This document shows, in pieces, positions 19,701-28,613 of a DNA stretch of 64,000 nt (position 1 is its first letter; each line of letters starts with the position of its first letter). A program made the translations under genes and the position numbers. The notes below the pieces were generated by a model. It was not told where the DNA came from. It did not search any database and saw nothing but the letters and a program-made list of their open reading frames with translations. This DNA comes from Chthoniobacter sp. (lineage in GTDB: Bacteria > Verrucomicrobiota > Verrucomicrobiia > Chthoniobacterales > Chthoniobacteraceae). The DNA is taken from NCBI GenBank assembly GCA_021414005.1, contig JAIOPH010000018.1, positions 120,596 through 184,595 on the forward strand, read 5' to 3'.

Positions 19701-20118
19701 ACGTCCCGCCTCCGAGACTAAGCGTCGTATCCACATAGCCCCCGCCGCCTCGCCGCTCTTCGTAATAGCTCACCGAGTAATCGGTCCCGGCGGTGACCCC
19801 GAAACTCTGGAAGATCGTCGCATTTCCAGTCACGTTGACGAGGAAGTCTCCACCGCCCACCGGCCCCCCGCCGCCCCAGTTCGATGACGTCATGTACCAC
19901 ACAGTTCCGTTCCCCGTCGTCCAACCGGTGACATTGCTGTTGCTGACAGTCTCGTGAGAGCCATTGCCCGGGGGAGTCCCCGTTTCAAAGCTGCCGTTCA
20001 CAATGAGCGATGCGGTGGAAGCCGGGGTGATAGCCAGCGCGGCGGCCACGGGAAGGAGGGAGAGGATGCGGGTGTGTTTCGACTTGCTGGAGTTAGTGTT
20101 CTGGTGGGTGTTTTTCAT
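16777..20118 (-). CDS. PEP-CTERM protein with autotransporter-associated beta-strand repeats
   Basis: 1113 residues with a signal peptide (ILSLLPVAAALAITPASTAS) and a C-terminal PEP-CTERM tag: VPEPGTLGLLLTGALGML followed by KRRRR. In this system an exosortase cleaves the tag and passes the protein to the surface or matrix. No exosortase is in the window. The body has many autotransporter-associated strand repeats (NTYDGGTTVTAGTLALSGAGTLG, TYSGTLSGGNGLTKAGVGTLTV). Two copies of a domain of about 165 residues (LIVNGSFETGTPPGNGSHE to GDNDGVFLD) lie near residues 38-205 and 737-908. They are almost identical also in DNA (about 17393-17900 and 19497-20000), pointing to recent duplication. Probably a surface adhesin or matrix protein. 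Confidence 0.85.
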   Translation of the reverse strand: MKNTHQNTNSSKSKHTRILSLLPVAAALAITPASTASLIVNGSFETGTPPGNGSHETVSNSNVTGWTTGNGTVWYMTSSNWGGGGPVGGGDFLVNVTGNATIFQSFGVTAGTDYSVSYYEERRGGGGYVDTTLSLGGGTFISYGGGTPVGVSAGPGTSILQTTAHNTSWTLHSFTFRADTTTTATLTFANVYGGGRGGDNDGVFLDLISVDALVVARSVWTGNDNGQWVTSGNLAGTPPTNWVLSTDPLTEVNFLAGAATLFDDSAVPAGPVAVGINAADVAPGEVTFNNENKAYVLSGAFGIAGGANLIKSGAGTVTIGTPNSYTGGTTVTAGSLILTGSGTLGATSGTLTVNGAAAIVDLGTTSQTVGAVSLKSGATIDNGTLTGTSFSVESGTVGAALAGSGAALAKTTAGTVTLTGANTYDGGTTVTAGTLALSGAGTLGATTGALTVNGGTTIVDLGLTSQTVGAVSLKNGAQINNGTLTGTSFAVESGSIGADLSGTGAVLTKTTTGTVALSGANTYDGGTNINDGVLALGSSGALGATGAISFGGGKLQFSAGNTTDYSARFSADPSQAYALDTNGQDVTFATALTSVGGTLAKSGAGTLTLAVANTHTGTTVVSGGALKLGHNQALQNSTVSAVTGGGLAFATGVTSPTLGGLTGAVNVALTTESAEDVALTVDGNGQSTTYSGTLSGGNGLTKAGVGTLTVTAAQAYAGPTIVSDGTLKLTGQNAVQLITNGSFETGTPPGNGSHENVASSNVTGWTTGGSSGIVWYMTSSNWGGGGPTGGGNFLVNVNGTMSIFQSFGVTAGTDYSVSYYEEQRGGGGYMDTTLSLGGGTFISYGGGTPVGVSSPSATTLLQTTAVNAGWTLHSFTFRPDTTTTATLTFANAYIPGVTGDNDGVFLDRVSVTSTVQTPNLLPISTPVSIGDNATLDLSDTNQKIASLADAAGPTPTGHRVLFGGATLTIGAASGETTFTGAILSTVGDGSAVEKVDASVQNLNGAQTYDSLTVTAGTLNVNGELGTTPATGTASVVVADNAMLKFGSVSQTLSSLTIGAGATVTFTSGVASGAFSGGGSKGLNLGTAAVPEPGTLGLLLTGALGMLKRRRRQA
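17393..17900 (-). repeat. direct repeat copy 2 inside the PEP-CTERM gene
   Basis: This roughly 510-nt segment encodes the second SFETGTPPGNGSHE...DNDGVFLD domain. It is nearly the same, base for base, as 19497-20000, about 2.1 kb away in the same orientation. Confidence 0.8.
19497..20000 (-). repeat. direct repeat copy 1 inside the PEP-CTERM gene
   Basis: This segment encodes the N-terminal copy of the domain repeated at 17393-17900. Long identical blocks, for example around 19780-19815 versus 17677-17712, show that the duplication is recent or maintained by gene conversion. Confidence 0.8.
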
Positions 20119-20192
20119 GGGATGGGTTTTTGGCTGGTGGTTTTGGGTTCGGGAAGAAACGAGGATTGCTGCTCATCGCTTTTTCCACCGGC

Positions 20193-20240
20193 TCGCCGCC
20201 GCTGCAAATTTTACTTTCTATCCGGGTAGATCATTCCGTG
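20193..20240 (-). promoter_or_regulatory. 48-nt conserved upstream element, copy A
   Basis: Copy A lies 75-122 nt upstream of the PEP-CTERM gene. Read on the minus strand it contains GGAATGATCTACCCGGA, then an A-rich stretch, then AATTTGC and GC-GCGGCGA. It aligns without gaps to 21467-21514 with about 38 of 48 positions identical. Its place upstream of two neighbouring secreted-protein genes suggests a shared promoter or operator. A GGAAT at the start could be an ECF-type -35 box, but no -10 box is certain. Confidence 0.55.
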
Positions 20241-20321
20241 ATCCATCGTTGCCCATCTTGAGCTCCATCCGCCGCTTCTCCTACGCAGGGCACACCGCCA
20301 CCCGCTCCTCCGCACCAACTT

Positions 20322-21266
20322 TCACGGCGTTTTCTCCGACGGCACAGCTACAACCACGGCTTCTGCTTTCAATATCAGGATCCTGCCGCGCTCGACATAC
20401 TGCCTGGCCCTGATCTGACCGGCGATGGTGACCTCGCCTTCCCTGGCCTCCTTGATCGCACTCATATCGACCTCGATGGACGCATTACCTTTCGCCCCAT
20501 GGTATTTCAATTTCCAGCCAGTGGTTTCTCCACCAATGGCCGCAAGCCCGCGGTGCAATGTCCCGGAGATTTTGACATTCCCGCCTGCTTTGATGACCGG
20601 AGGCTTGGGCCGAGAGCCACTGGCGCCCGGGCCAAGCGGTTTCACGCCGCTCGCCTCATACGCGTAGGTGAGCGTGACCTTGGCGGTCACGCGGGCGGCC
20701 AGATTGATGACATTTCCGTAAGACACAGTGACCGGGCTATCGAACGCGACGAGGAAAGGCTTGGTGCCGGTGACCGCGGCGAGAATGGCAGGATCGTAAT
20801 CCACTCCGGCATTCCCGACGTTGAAGGTCTGATTGGAGACGATGGGGGCTGCCGGGAAGGTGACTTCGACGGGCAGGCGTGGGCCGTTCCCTCCGCCCTG
20901 CCCGCCGCCGGTGCCGCCGTAGGCACTGCCTTCGATCATGAAGGTCCCCCCAAACGAGCCGGATGCGTTGCCCCCGGTGCCCGCCCCGCAAGTTCCCGAA
21001 AGCGTGCCGCTGATGTTCTCCCATTTCACAGTGAAAGACTGCAAGGTGCCCAAGGATGCGTTGAAGGGCTGCATCTTCGTGCTGAAAAAACCCGGACTCA
21101 CGAATTCAACGGCGTTGCCATCTCCGTGATACAGGCTGCCCGCATTGGACGCGGCAAATTCCTGGGTTCGGACCACGGTCTCAGCCGCGAGGGAGGAGGC
21201 AAGAACGATGGCTCCCAGCAGGATGGACAGGGCTTTGGTAATGCGGGATGAGGTTCGCGACGGCAT
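20322..21266 (-). CDS. Gly-rich secreted protein, possible choice-of-anchor type
   Basis: 314 residues from the ATG at 21266, chosen because MPSRTSSRITKALSILLGAIVLASSLAAETV is a good signal peptide. The frame extends to 21440 without one. After it come a beta-rich domain (GSLYHGDGNAVEFVSPGFF, FNASLGTLQSFTVKWENISGTLSG), a glycine-rich loop (GSAYGGTGGGQGGGNG), further strands, a Pro/Gly linker (GPGASGSRPKPP) and a C-terminal domain ending KAEAVVVAVPSEKTP. The phrase 'asLGTL-s-tv' resembles choice-of-anchor E proteins of PEP-CTERM bacteria, but no PEP tag is visible. The function is not known. It is probably exported and co-regulated with the PEP-CTERM gene through the shared 48-nt element. Confidence 0.6.
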   Translation of the reverse strand: MPSRTSSRITKALSILLGAIVLASSLAAETVVRTQEFAASNAGSLYHGDGNAVEFVSPGFFSTKMQPFNASLGTLQSFTVKWENISGTLSGTCGAGTGGNASGSFGGTFMIEGSAYGGTGGGQGGGNGPRLPVEVTFPAAPIVSNQTFNVGNAGVDYDPAILAAVTGTKPFLVAFDSPVTVSYGNVINLAARVTAKVTLTYAYEASGVKPLGPGASGSRPKPPVIKAGGNVKISGTLHRGLAAIGGETTGWKLKYHGAKGNASIEVDMSAIKEAREGEVTIAGQIRARQYVERGRILILKAEAVVVAVPSEKTP

Positions 21267-21466
21267 GAAGCGGTCGTGGACCGGGGTGCCAGATGCCGGG
21301 AGACCGGAAAGTCGGAAGTGGGCGAGAGGACCTGGAGTGGTTGCTGTCATGGTTGGTCTTCCTGCTGGGAAATTGCGTTCGCGCCCGTGGCACCGGGGAC
21401 GGCCAGAGCGGGGGGCGGCGTCGGAGAGTGAAATCGGCATGGATACAATTCGTTTATCCCGAAATT

Positions 21467-21514
21467 TCGCCGCTGCCGCAAATTCAACGATTTTTCCAGG
21501 TAGATCATTCCATG
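21467..21514 (-). promoter_or_regulatory. 48-nt conserved upstream element, copy B
   Basis: Copy B lies 201-248 nt upstream of the Gly-rich secreted protein and just after the end of Verru_Chthon A. On the minus strand it reads GGAATGATCTACCTGGA, then AAAATCGTTG, then AATTTGC and GGCAGCGGCGA. It matches copy A at 20193-20240 over all 48 positions without gaps. The most conserved parts are the GGAATGATCTACC block and the AATTTGC block. Confidence 0.55.
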
Positions 21515-21528
21515 CGCTCCACTCTGCG

Positions 21529-24500
21529 TCAGGGGACGAAACGCTTGGTGCTGATGACGCGGAATTTGTAGGAATCCTCGACGGTGGTAGTGCCGGGATT
21601 GGCCGTGAGGTCTGGGAACTGCGCGCCGGTGTCGAGGTAACGCTCGAACAGCGCAGCGCCGCGGAACTCGCTGACGACCTGGCCGGCGTCTTCCCGCCAG
21701 ACCGCCGAGTCTTCAGGGTTGGCCGAGGCTTTCTGCTTCAAGACCTGCACGCGCATGTGGACGGTGTAGGTGTTCGATTTCGTGGTCAGCCGCGGGTAGA
21801 GATCGGCATAGGGTGCCTCGCGGCTGTTTTCGCCGGTCACAACATTTTTCGACCAAAAGCTGCCGCTCTGGTAGTCCGTGAGCGACTCGCCGGTGCGGAC
21901 CAGGTACAGCTCGCAGATTTGTGTCGCCGAGCGGAAGATCCCCTTCGTCTTAAAGTATTCGTCGCACTGCTTGAGGGTTTCCGCGGCGTCGAGCCCCTTG
22001 CGCATCTCCTGCGCGCCGCGGCTGCCGGTGCCCTTGAAGGCTTCGTCCCACAGACTCGCGACGGTGGCATCCTGGCACGCCCTGGGATCAGGGTCGTTCG
22101 GCATCCAGGGCCAGTCGGAGGTTTCGTGATCCCAGAGCTTATAGACCCGCGACAGGGCATTGGGAACGGCGAGAGGTTCCTCCCCCTTGAGCACCGCATG
22201 CAGGGCCGTGGCCCGCCGGATGTAACTAAAGGGCACAATCTCATAGTTCAGGTTGACCTTGCCCGCGGTGGAAAACGGCTCGCTGATGGCATAAGGCTCG
22301 ACGACCGGCATCCAGAACAGATCCATGAGGAGATGGTCCGGCGGCGCGGTATAGGGCGGACCGGAAACGGGAGTGCCATTGCCGGGGTGATTGGCCTGCG
22401 GGCGGAAGAGGAGCGTCTGCCAGGGCTGGTTTCGCTTCACCCCGGTCGGCAGCGAGCCAAACATGGCCGGGGATTTCATGACGCGGTTTGGCGAGAAATA
22501 GACCGGCGCAGGGGCGGCGAAGTGCCAGGAAAAATACGGGTAACCACCCTTGGTGTCGGAGACATTGCCTTCGTCCGGCTTGTTGATGAAAGCCCCGTCG
22601 CCGACCTGGGCGACGCCGGTGTCGAAGTCGTTCCATTTGTTATAAAGCTTGCCCGCGCCGGCATTGATCTCCGGCATGCGGCAGAAGTGGTAGTCCGCGG
22701 ACGTCAGTTGATCACCCGCGGCGGAGGTGCTGTAAGTCAGCCCGGCGACCGGCGGCTCGTTGGCAAAGCCGTAGAGCGCGCGCGTGCCGATGGGTTCGGA
22801 AAAGATGTGGTAGAAGTGCTGTTGCTCGTCTTGCCATCCGCCCACGGGAACAAATTTCACATCCTTGAGCGGCTCCGTCTTTGCCGCCACCAACCGGAGA
22901 TCGCCGTGCTCGGGAACGATGGAGCGGACGACATCCTCCTGGCGGAACAGCCCTCCAATTTTGAACCCCGGAGGACTGTTCCCATTGTCATTGCCAAATC
23001 TCCGCTTGGGGTCGGTATACTCCGCACCGGGCATGTGCGGTGCCTGATCCGCCTCGGCGTAGCGGGTGGCGAGATTCCACCAGAGCCCAGTGCTGGAGGC
23101 GGCGGCCCCGCGATAGGCCTGGGTTCCGGTGGTGACCAGATCGGGAATCGGGAAGGTGCCGCCGGGAAAGTCAAAGTCATAGGTTTGCACGAGCACGTTG
23201 CCCGGCTGGGAAAAGGCCTTGATCCGAATCGCCCCGGCGGAGAATGCCATGGTCTTCTTGCCAGCGGCGGCGCTCACCGCGACCCGCTTTTTGCCGACCA
23301 ATGGGTAGCCCCCACCGCCAAAACTGATGATCGGCCCGCGCAGCCCCGTGGATGCCTCCCACCAGCGATAGTTCCACAAGCCTCGAAACGATCCGTTGGA
23401 GGAAACGGTCACGGGAGTCGTCGGGAATTCCAGATCGTTGCCATCGAGTGTGACCTTGCCGGTGAAGGTAACCTCGTAGGAGAGATTCTCCACGAGCGGA
23501 TGGTATCCCGGACTTACTTTGAAAGGTTCGAAAAGGAAGGCCGCCTCGATGGCTTTCTCCCCATTCTGGAGCGTAATCTTTTTGGCTCCGCCGTTGTCCC
23601 CCTGCGGCGTGCCGGTGCTGTTATCCTGGCCGCAGATGAAGTGGAATCCGATTTGGGAGATCATATAAGCACGCCCAAACCCCATGGTGGTCGCGCCCTT
23701 GCTGGTGATCTTGATCGGTGTGACCTGACCGTTGGTGCAAAAGGGTGCGGAAACCTGTGGGTCCTGCAGGTTGGCGCACCGCACGTAATCAAAGATTTCC
23801 GTGAGCACCTGATCGCGATCGGCACCCCACTTGGCAGCGCTGGAAAACTTCCCGCCGAACCCCGGGATGTCCTGATCGGTCAGCGCCTGCAGATAGGCGT
23901 AAAGCAACTGGTTCCGCGGCTGGCCGCTGGCATCCTTAAGGGTCCAGTCGGCGGTGTCGCTCGTCGCATCGGAGCGCTGGAAGTAGAAGGTTTGCGGCGC
24001 TGCGGGATTCGCCCCCGGAATGGTGCCGCAGAAGGCCGACAGGTTGTCATACGGACTGCGAAACTGCGGCACCTGCGGATTGCGATGAACGGGCCAGATG
24101 GAGACCCGCGGCAGGCCGAAGAGATTTACCTCGGGCGCACGGCTGCTGGCGGTGAGGAAAAAGCGGCTGCGCTTCAAGGCGTCGGCACCGACCAGGGCAT
24201 TGAGCGAGCGGTCGGGCTTGAAAAGGAATTCATCGACCGAGGCAAACAACCGATCGGCATCCAGCGTGACCTTGGCCATCCCGGCGACGCCCTGCGTGGC
24301 GGCATTGCTCCCACCCCAGGCGATGCGCGGCATAGCTTCGTAGATGGCCTGCTTCTGCGAGGTCGTTAGCACGGTATTGGGGAAAAAGACCGGACTGAGC
24401 GCGGTCGAATAGGGGTGTCCGGGAAAGCGCTGAAATTCATTCTGCGCCGGCTGGAATTTGCCGTAAGCCAGATCCTTCACGCTGATGGCCCGGGGCGTGT

Positions 24501-24630
24501 CCCACGGGGTGGGCTCGGAGGCGGTGTTGATGTTGATCTTGCACGTCTCATCGTCGGTCCAAAAGGCTACCCGACCCACGATGGGGTTGGTCGCGGAGGG
24601 AGTCTTATACTCTGGCGCGCCCGTCCAGGC
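21529..24630 (-). pseudogene. Verru_Chthon cassette protein A, 5'-truncated
   Basis: The frame encodes more than 1020 residues typical of the C-terminal bulk of Verru_Chthon cassette protein A (TIGR02600-type): TNPIVGRVAFWTDDETCKININTASE, GLPRVSIWPVH, LNYEIVPFSYIRRATALHAVLKGEE and ICELYLVRTGESL. Family members begin with a prepilin-like N-terminus and usually sit in an A-B-C-D cassette with pilin-like partners. Here the N-terminus and partners are missing. Homology begins around APEYKTPSATNP (24618), where the DNA switches to a phage-like fragment. The first usable start (24579) is a GTG inside the conserved motif. So this is a fragment despite its length, probably created by recombination, with the rest of the frame still intact. 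Confidence 0.75.
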
Positions 24631-24995
24631 ATCCGCTCGGCCCGCTCCAGCATCGTCTCGTATTCCTCGTGCGACCTCAGCAGTTGCCAGTCGCCGACGA
24701 GCTTTCCGCCCTTCACGGCGAAGTTCGTCACATAGCCGCAGACGTTTTCAATCGCGCTCGGGTGGTTGCGCTTCACCGGCACCTTGCCCCGCGTGTTCGC
24801 GCACAAAATCATCTGCGCGAGCGTGGTGTCATCTACGTGCAGCTCATGCCCGCGCGCCTTCACCCCGCTGGTGATCAGACCGACTTCGCGGATGATGCCG
24901 TTCGCGCGGTCCGCACGCGAAGCGGCGAACGGGGTATGAAACTGGCACCCGGCGGCGTGCGAGAATTCGATGAGCGGGGGGATTTTCTTTGGCAT
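24624..24995 (-). pseudogene. phage-like head/protease protein fragment fused to Verru_Chthon A
   Basis: The ORF starts at 24995 (MPKKIPPLIEFSHAAGCQF) and ends formally at 24567. Residues 25-124 fit the N-terminal region of phage proteins of the Mu gpI/prohead protease group: IIREVGLITSGVKARGHELHVDDTTLAQMI, then VPVKRNHPS, then GKLVGDWQLL and ETMLERAERMPG. In those proteins the MPG segment is followed by a Ser-rich strand, but here the frame changes to Arg/Pro noise because the DNA has become Verru_Chthon A sequence. The join is therefore within 24612-24630. It diverges from the FG-GAP gene, whose ATG is 38 nt away. Confidence 0.5.
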
Positions 24996-25032
24996 GCCCA
25001 GCCGCGGGGTGTCAAATCGCGGTGCTCAAGCC

Positions 25033-28000
25033 ATGAAGATAATCCTACAGCGGTCCTTCGTCAGCCTCGTCCTCACGCTCTCTGCCTTCGCACAGGTGCC
25101 CGATGCGCTTAATTACTCGATACCCGCCCCGCCGGTTGGCGTCCAGGGAGGTCAGGGATTCGGCGGTCCTTTCGATCCCCAGGCAGCGGGCCCGCAGCTT
25201 GGCTACAGCGTCGCTGTGGACGGGGCTTACACCGTGGTTGGTGCGCCGCTGGATGACGTCGGTGGGTCGGACTCGGGAGTCGTGAAAGTATTCGACTCGA
25301 CTACTGGAGCGTTGCTTTTCGTGCTGCCCAACCCCAGCCCCGGCTTCGGCGACCGCTTTGGTTGGTCGGTGGGCATCTCCGGTACGCTGGTGGTGGTCGG
25401 GGCGTGGCTGGACGATACGGGAGGAAACGACGCCGGTAGCGCCTATGTCTTTGACCTCGTGAGCGCGACACCTGCGGTTCCGGTGGCTACACTGAACAAC
25501 CCCATTCCGGCAACTAGTCAGTACTTCGGCGTTTCGGTGGGAATCTCCGGCACGCGGGTCGTCGTGGGGGCTTACGGCAGCGACACGGGAGCAGCCGACG
25601 CTGGAAGCGCGTATGTGTATGATTTGGCCGGTGCCACACCCACTTTACCTATGGCTACGCTGAATAACCCTGCGCCGGTGGGAGGTGACCAATTCGGCTG
25701 GTCGGTGGCCATCTCGGACACGCGGGTGGTGATCGGAGCCCCTCAAGATGATACAGTGGCGGCCGACGCGGGTAGTGCTTATGTCTATGACCTTGCCAGC
25801 GCAACGCCGACGGTCCCCATGGCTACGTTGAACAAACCGGCCCCGGCAGCGGGCGATCAATTTGGCACTTCAGTGGCCATCTCTGGCACGCGGGTGGCAG
25901 TGGGTGCTGCCCGGGACGACACGGGAGGGGCAGATTCGGGCAGCGCCTATGTGTATGACCTAGTCGGCGCAACGCCCACGGTACCCATGGCTGTGCTGAA
26001 CAATCCGAGCCCGGCGGCGAGCGACTTTTTCGGCGTCTCGGTTGGAATCGCCGGATCGACGGTGGTGGTGGGGGGATACTTAGACGACACTGGAGCAAGC
26101 AACGCTGGGAGCGCCTATGTGTATGACCTCGCCAGTTCGACGCCTACGGTACCGGTGGCTACGCTTAGCAACCCCGGCCCTGCCGCGAGTGACTTCTTTG
26201 GCTGTTCTGTGGCCGTATCCGGCACGCGGGTCATTGTGGGAGCTTACGGTGACGACACCGTGGCAAAGAATGCGGGGAGTGCGTATCTGTACGATGTTGG
26301 CAGCGTGACGCCGACAGTGCCTGTCGCTACGTTGAATTCCCCAAGCCCCTCAGCGGGCGACTCCTTTGGTTCGTCGGTGGGAGTCTCCGGTACGCTAATG
26401 GTCGTGGGAGCCCCGTATGAAGATACCGGAGCGACAAATGCGGGGAGCGCGTACGTTTATAACTTCGCCAGTGCGACGCCCACAGTGCCATTGGCGATCC
26501 TAAATAACCCCCGTCCGACTTTGGCCGACTTCTTCGGCTGGTCGGTCGCCATCTCCGGCACGCGCGTGGTGGTTGGGGCATACCTCGATGATCAGGGAGG
26601 GGTCCGTGCGGGAAGCGCGTATGTTTATGACTTGGCCAGCGCGACGCCCACGGTGCCCGTAGCAACGCTGGATAACCCCAGCCCTCACAATGAGGATAAC
26701 TTTGGCAGATCTGTGGCTATCTCCGGCACGCGGGTGGTTGTGGGAGCTAACGGTGACGACACGGGAGCAACAAACGCTGGGACCGTTTATATTTATGACC
26801 TTGCAAGCACGACCCCAACGGTGCCCATATTGACACTGCACAACCCCGGTCCGACGGTCGAGTACGACTACTTTGGTTGTTCGGTGGCCATTTCCGGCAC
26901 TAGGGTGGTAGTGGGAGCTAACGATGATGACGTGGCCCAGCGCGACACAGAGCGCGCCTATGTATTCGATCTCGCCAGTGCAACGCCAACAGTCCCGGTG
27001 GCCATACTCGACAACCCCAGCCCAGCACCGGGTAACTTATACGGTGATGAGTTCGGTGGTTCGGTGGCCATCGACGGGTTGCGGGTCGTGGTAGGTGCTA
27101 TCAACGACGAGACGGGAGGTGCGGCCGCCGGAACCGCTTATGTTTATGACTTAGGCACCACAACACCCACGGTGCCGGTTGCCACCCTCGTCAACCCCAA
27201 CCCATCGCGGCTTGGCGATTACGGTGACAAATTTGGCCGCTCGGTCGCTATTTCCGGCACGCGAGTGGTAGTCGGCGCTCCCGAAGACGATCCGGTTAGC
27301 ACGGGTAATGCGGGGAGCGCCTATGTCTATGACCTCGGTAGTGCAACGCCCACAGTGCCGGTGGCCATGCTCAACAAAACGTACCCTGCTCATGATGATT
27401 ACTTCGGTACATCGGTAGCGATTGACGGCACGACCGTCGCTGTCGGAACTCCGTTGGATAGCACCGCGGTTTACAACAAAGGGGCTGCCTACGTCTTTGG
27501 CCCCGCACTGACACCACCAGCGGGCGGAACCATGACGCTAACGCCCTCTTCGCCCGTGGACGCCAGCATTTTGCTAACCGTGGCCTTCGTCGGGTGGACG
27601 GACACCAACCTGCCGTTGACCTACACGATACTCGTCGATGACTTGGTGGTATCGCCAACAGGACCGACCGCATCCCGCAACTTTACCGCCCCAGCTACGT
27701 CGGGAGCGCATGCCTTGAAAGGGCGGATCCAAGATGCACTGGGAAACCTGACGGAAGTAACGCAAATCTTCACGGTTTACTCGCCGATCGAGAGATGGCG
27801 GCAGACTTATTTCGGTTCTCCCGCCAATACTGGCAACGGCGCGAACACCATCGACTTTGAACACGATAGCCTGATCAACCTCATCGAGTTCGCTTTTGGC
27901 ACCAATCCCACCACCAGCACCACAGGCCCGCTGCGCTACAACGGTACCTTTGCCGGCAGCGGGACGATAACCGCGACTGGCCAGCCGATCACGAAGTTTG

Positions 28001-28242
28001 AAGACGGTGCCAGCGGTCTCGAATTTCGCGCGCTCTTCGTTAGGCGAACGAACTATGCCGCTGCCGGCTTGACCTACACCCCGCAGTTCAGCGGCGACCT
28101 GTCCACTTGGGAGGCAAGTGGCACCCAGCCCACCGTTTTGGCCGACGATGGCACGTACCAGATCGTCAGCGTGCCCTATCCGGCTTTCGTCGGTGGAAAA
28201 ATGGCGCGGTTTTTCAAACTCAGTGTCTCCATCTCGCCATAA
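25033..28242 (+). CDS. secreted FG-GAP/integrin-alpha-like beta-propeller protein
   Basis: 1069 residues from the ATG at 25033, chosen because it starts a signal peptide (MKIILQRSFVSLVLTLSAFA). An upstream start at 24970 would bury it. Residues about 40-840 are fourteen tandem repeats of 55-62 residues with the pattern F-G-x-S-V-x-I-S-G-T-R-V-V-V-G-A, D-D-T-G, G-S-A-Y-V-Y-D-L. Fourteen blades would fit two seven-bladed propellers. The D-D-x-G loops resemble FG-GAP calcium sites. The last 230 residues hold an Ig-like domain (MTLTPSSPVDASILLTVAFV) and a segment common in Verrucomicrobiota secreted proteins (LINLIEFAFGTNPT). No membrane anchor or PEP-CTERM tag is seen, so it is probably released. 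Confidence 0.8.
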   Translation: MKIILQRSFVSLVLTLSAFAQVPDALNYSIPAPPVGVQGGQGFGGPFDPQAAGPQLGYSVAVDGAYTVVGAPLDDVGGSDSGVVKVFDSTTGALLFVLPNPSPGFGDRFGWSVGISGTLVVVGAWLDDTGGNDAGSAYVFDLVSATPAVPVATLNNPIPATSQYFGVSVGISGTRVVVGAYGSDTGAADAGSAYVYDLAGATPTLPMATLNNPAPVGGDQFGWSVAISDTRVVIGAPQDDTVAADAGSAYVYDLASATPTVPMATLNKPAPAAGDQFGTSVAISGTRVAVGAARDDTGGADSGSAYVYDLVGATPTVPMAVLNNPSPAASDFFGVSVGIAGSTVVVGGYLDDTGASNAGSAYVYDLASSTPTVPVATLSNPGPAASDFFGCSVAVSGTRVIVGAYGDDTVAKNAGSAYLYDVGSVTPTVPVATLNSPSPSAGDSFGSSVGVSGTLMVVGAPYEDTGATNAGSAYVYNFASATPTVPLAILNNPRPTLADFFGWSVAISGTRVVVGAYLDDQGGVRAGSAYVYDLASATPTVPVATLDNPSPHNEDNFGRSVAISGTRVVVGANGDDTGATNAGTVYIYDLASTTPTVPILTLHNPGPTVEYDYFGCSVAISGTRVVVGANDDDVAQRDTERAYVFDLASATPTVPVAILDNPSPAPGNLYGDEFGGSVAIDGLRVVVGAINDETGGAAAGTAYVYDLGTTTPTVPVATLVNPNPSRLGDYGDKFGRSVAISGTRVVVGAPEDDPVSTGNAGSAYVYDLGSATPTVPVAMLNKTYPAHDDYFGTSVAIDGTTVAVGTPLDSTAVYNKGAAYVFGPALTPPAGGTMTLTPSSPVDASILLTVAFVGWTDTNLPLTYTILVDDLVVSPTGPTASRNFTAPATSGAHALKGRIQDALGNLTEVTQIFTVYSPIERWRQTYFGSPANTGNGANTIDFEHDSLINLIEFAFGTNPTTSTTGPLRYNGTFAGSGTITATGQPITKFEDGASGLEFRALFVRRTNYAAAGLTYTPQFSGDLSTWEASGTQPTVLADDGTYQIVSVPYPAFVGGKMARFFKLSVSISP

Positions 28243-28613
28243 GCACCGTCCGCCGAGGCAGCGCGGAAAACGCTGCAGGCGGGGAATAATGGAGCAGCGG
28301 GGGCAGTTCTACACGCCAAAGGTCCTCCTTTGAGCAGAGATCGGATGAAGGCGGCGCATACATAGTGAAACACACTGCGAGTGTATATCGCGTGAGGTTT
28401 TGACGCCGCGCCGCGCACGCTTGTTCCACATGAAACGGCGGTAGGGGCGGGAGGTGGAAGGCGACGGAAGGAAGCGGAGGGGAATTTCACCGGCCTCATT
28501 GGTTTCGCTACTTTCTGCGCTTCCTGAGCATGGCGAGTGAGGCGGCGGTAAGCGCGCCCGCACCTCCGGCGGCGGCTCCCCCGGCGATGGCGTGCTTGAG
28601 CGCGGCCGGGCGC
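28243..28613. other. stretch without a convincing gene
   Basis: It holds a short hairpin just after the FG-GAP gene (GCAGCG at 28258-28263, CGCTGC at 28271-28276) without a T-run. On the minus strand a tail (28508-28618) reads [20 protein letters not shown] then [10 protein letters not shown] and stops. It looks like a hydrophobic-basic C-terminus but has no start of its own, so I do not call it a gene. Confidence 0.3.

Noticed and set aside
21145..24369. 1074-residue open frame on the plus strand
   Set aside because: It is antisense to Verru_Chthon A, is rich in Arg/Gly/Val typical of reversed high-GC coding sequence, and shows no family motif.
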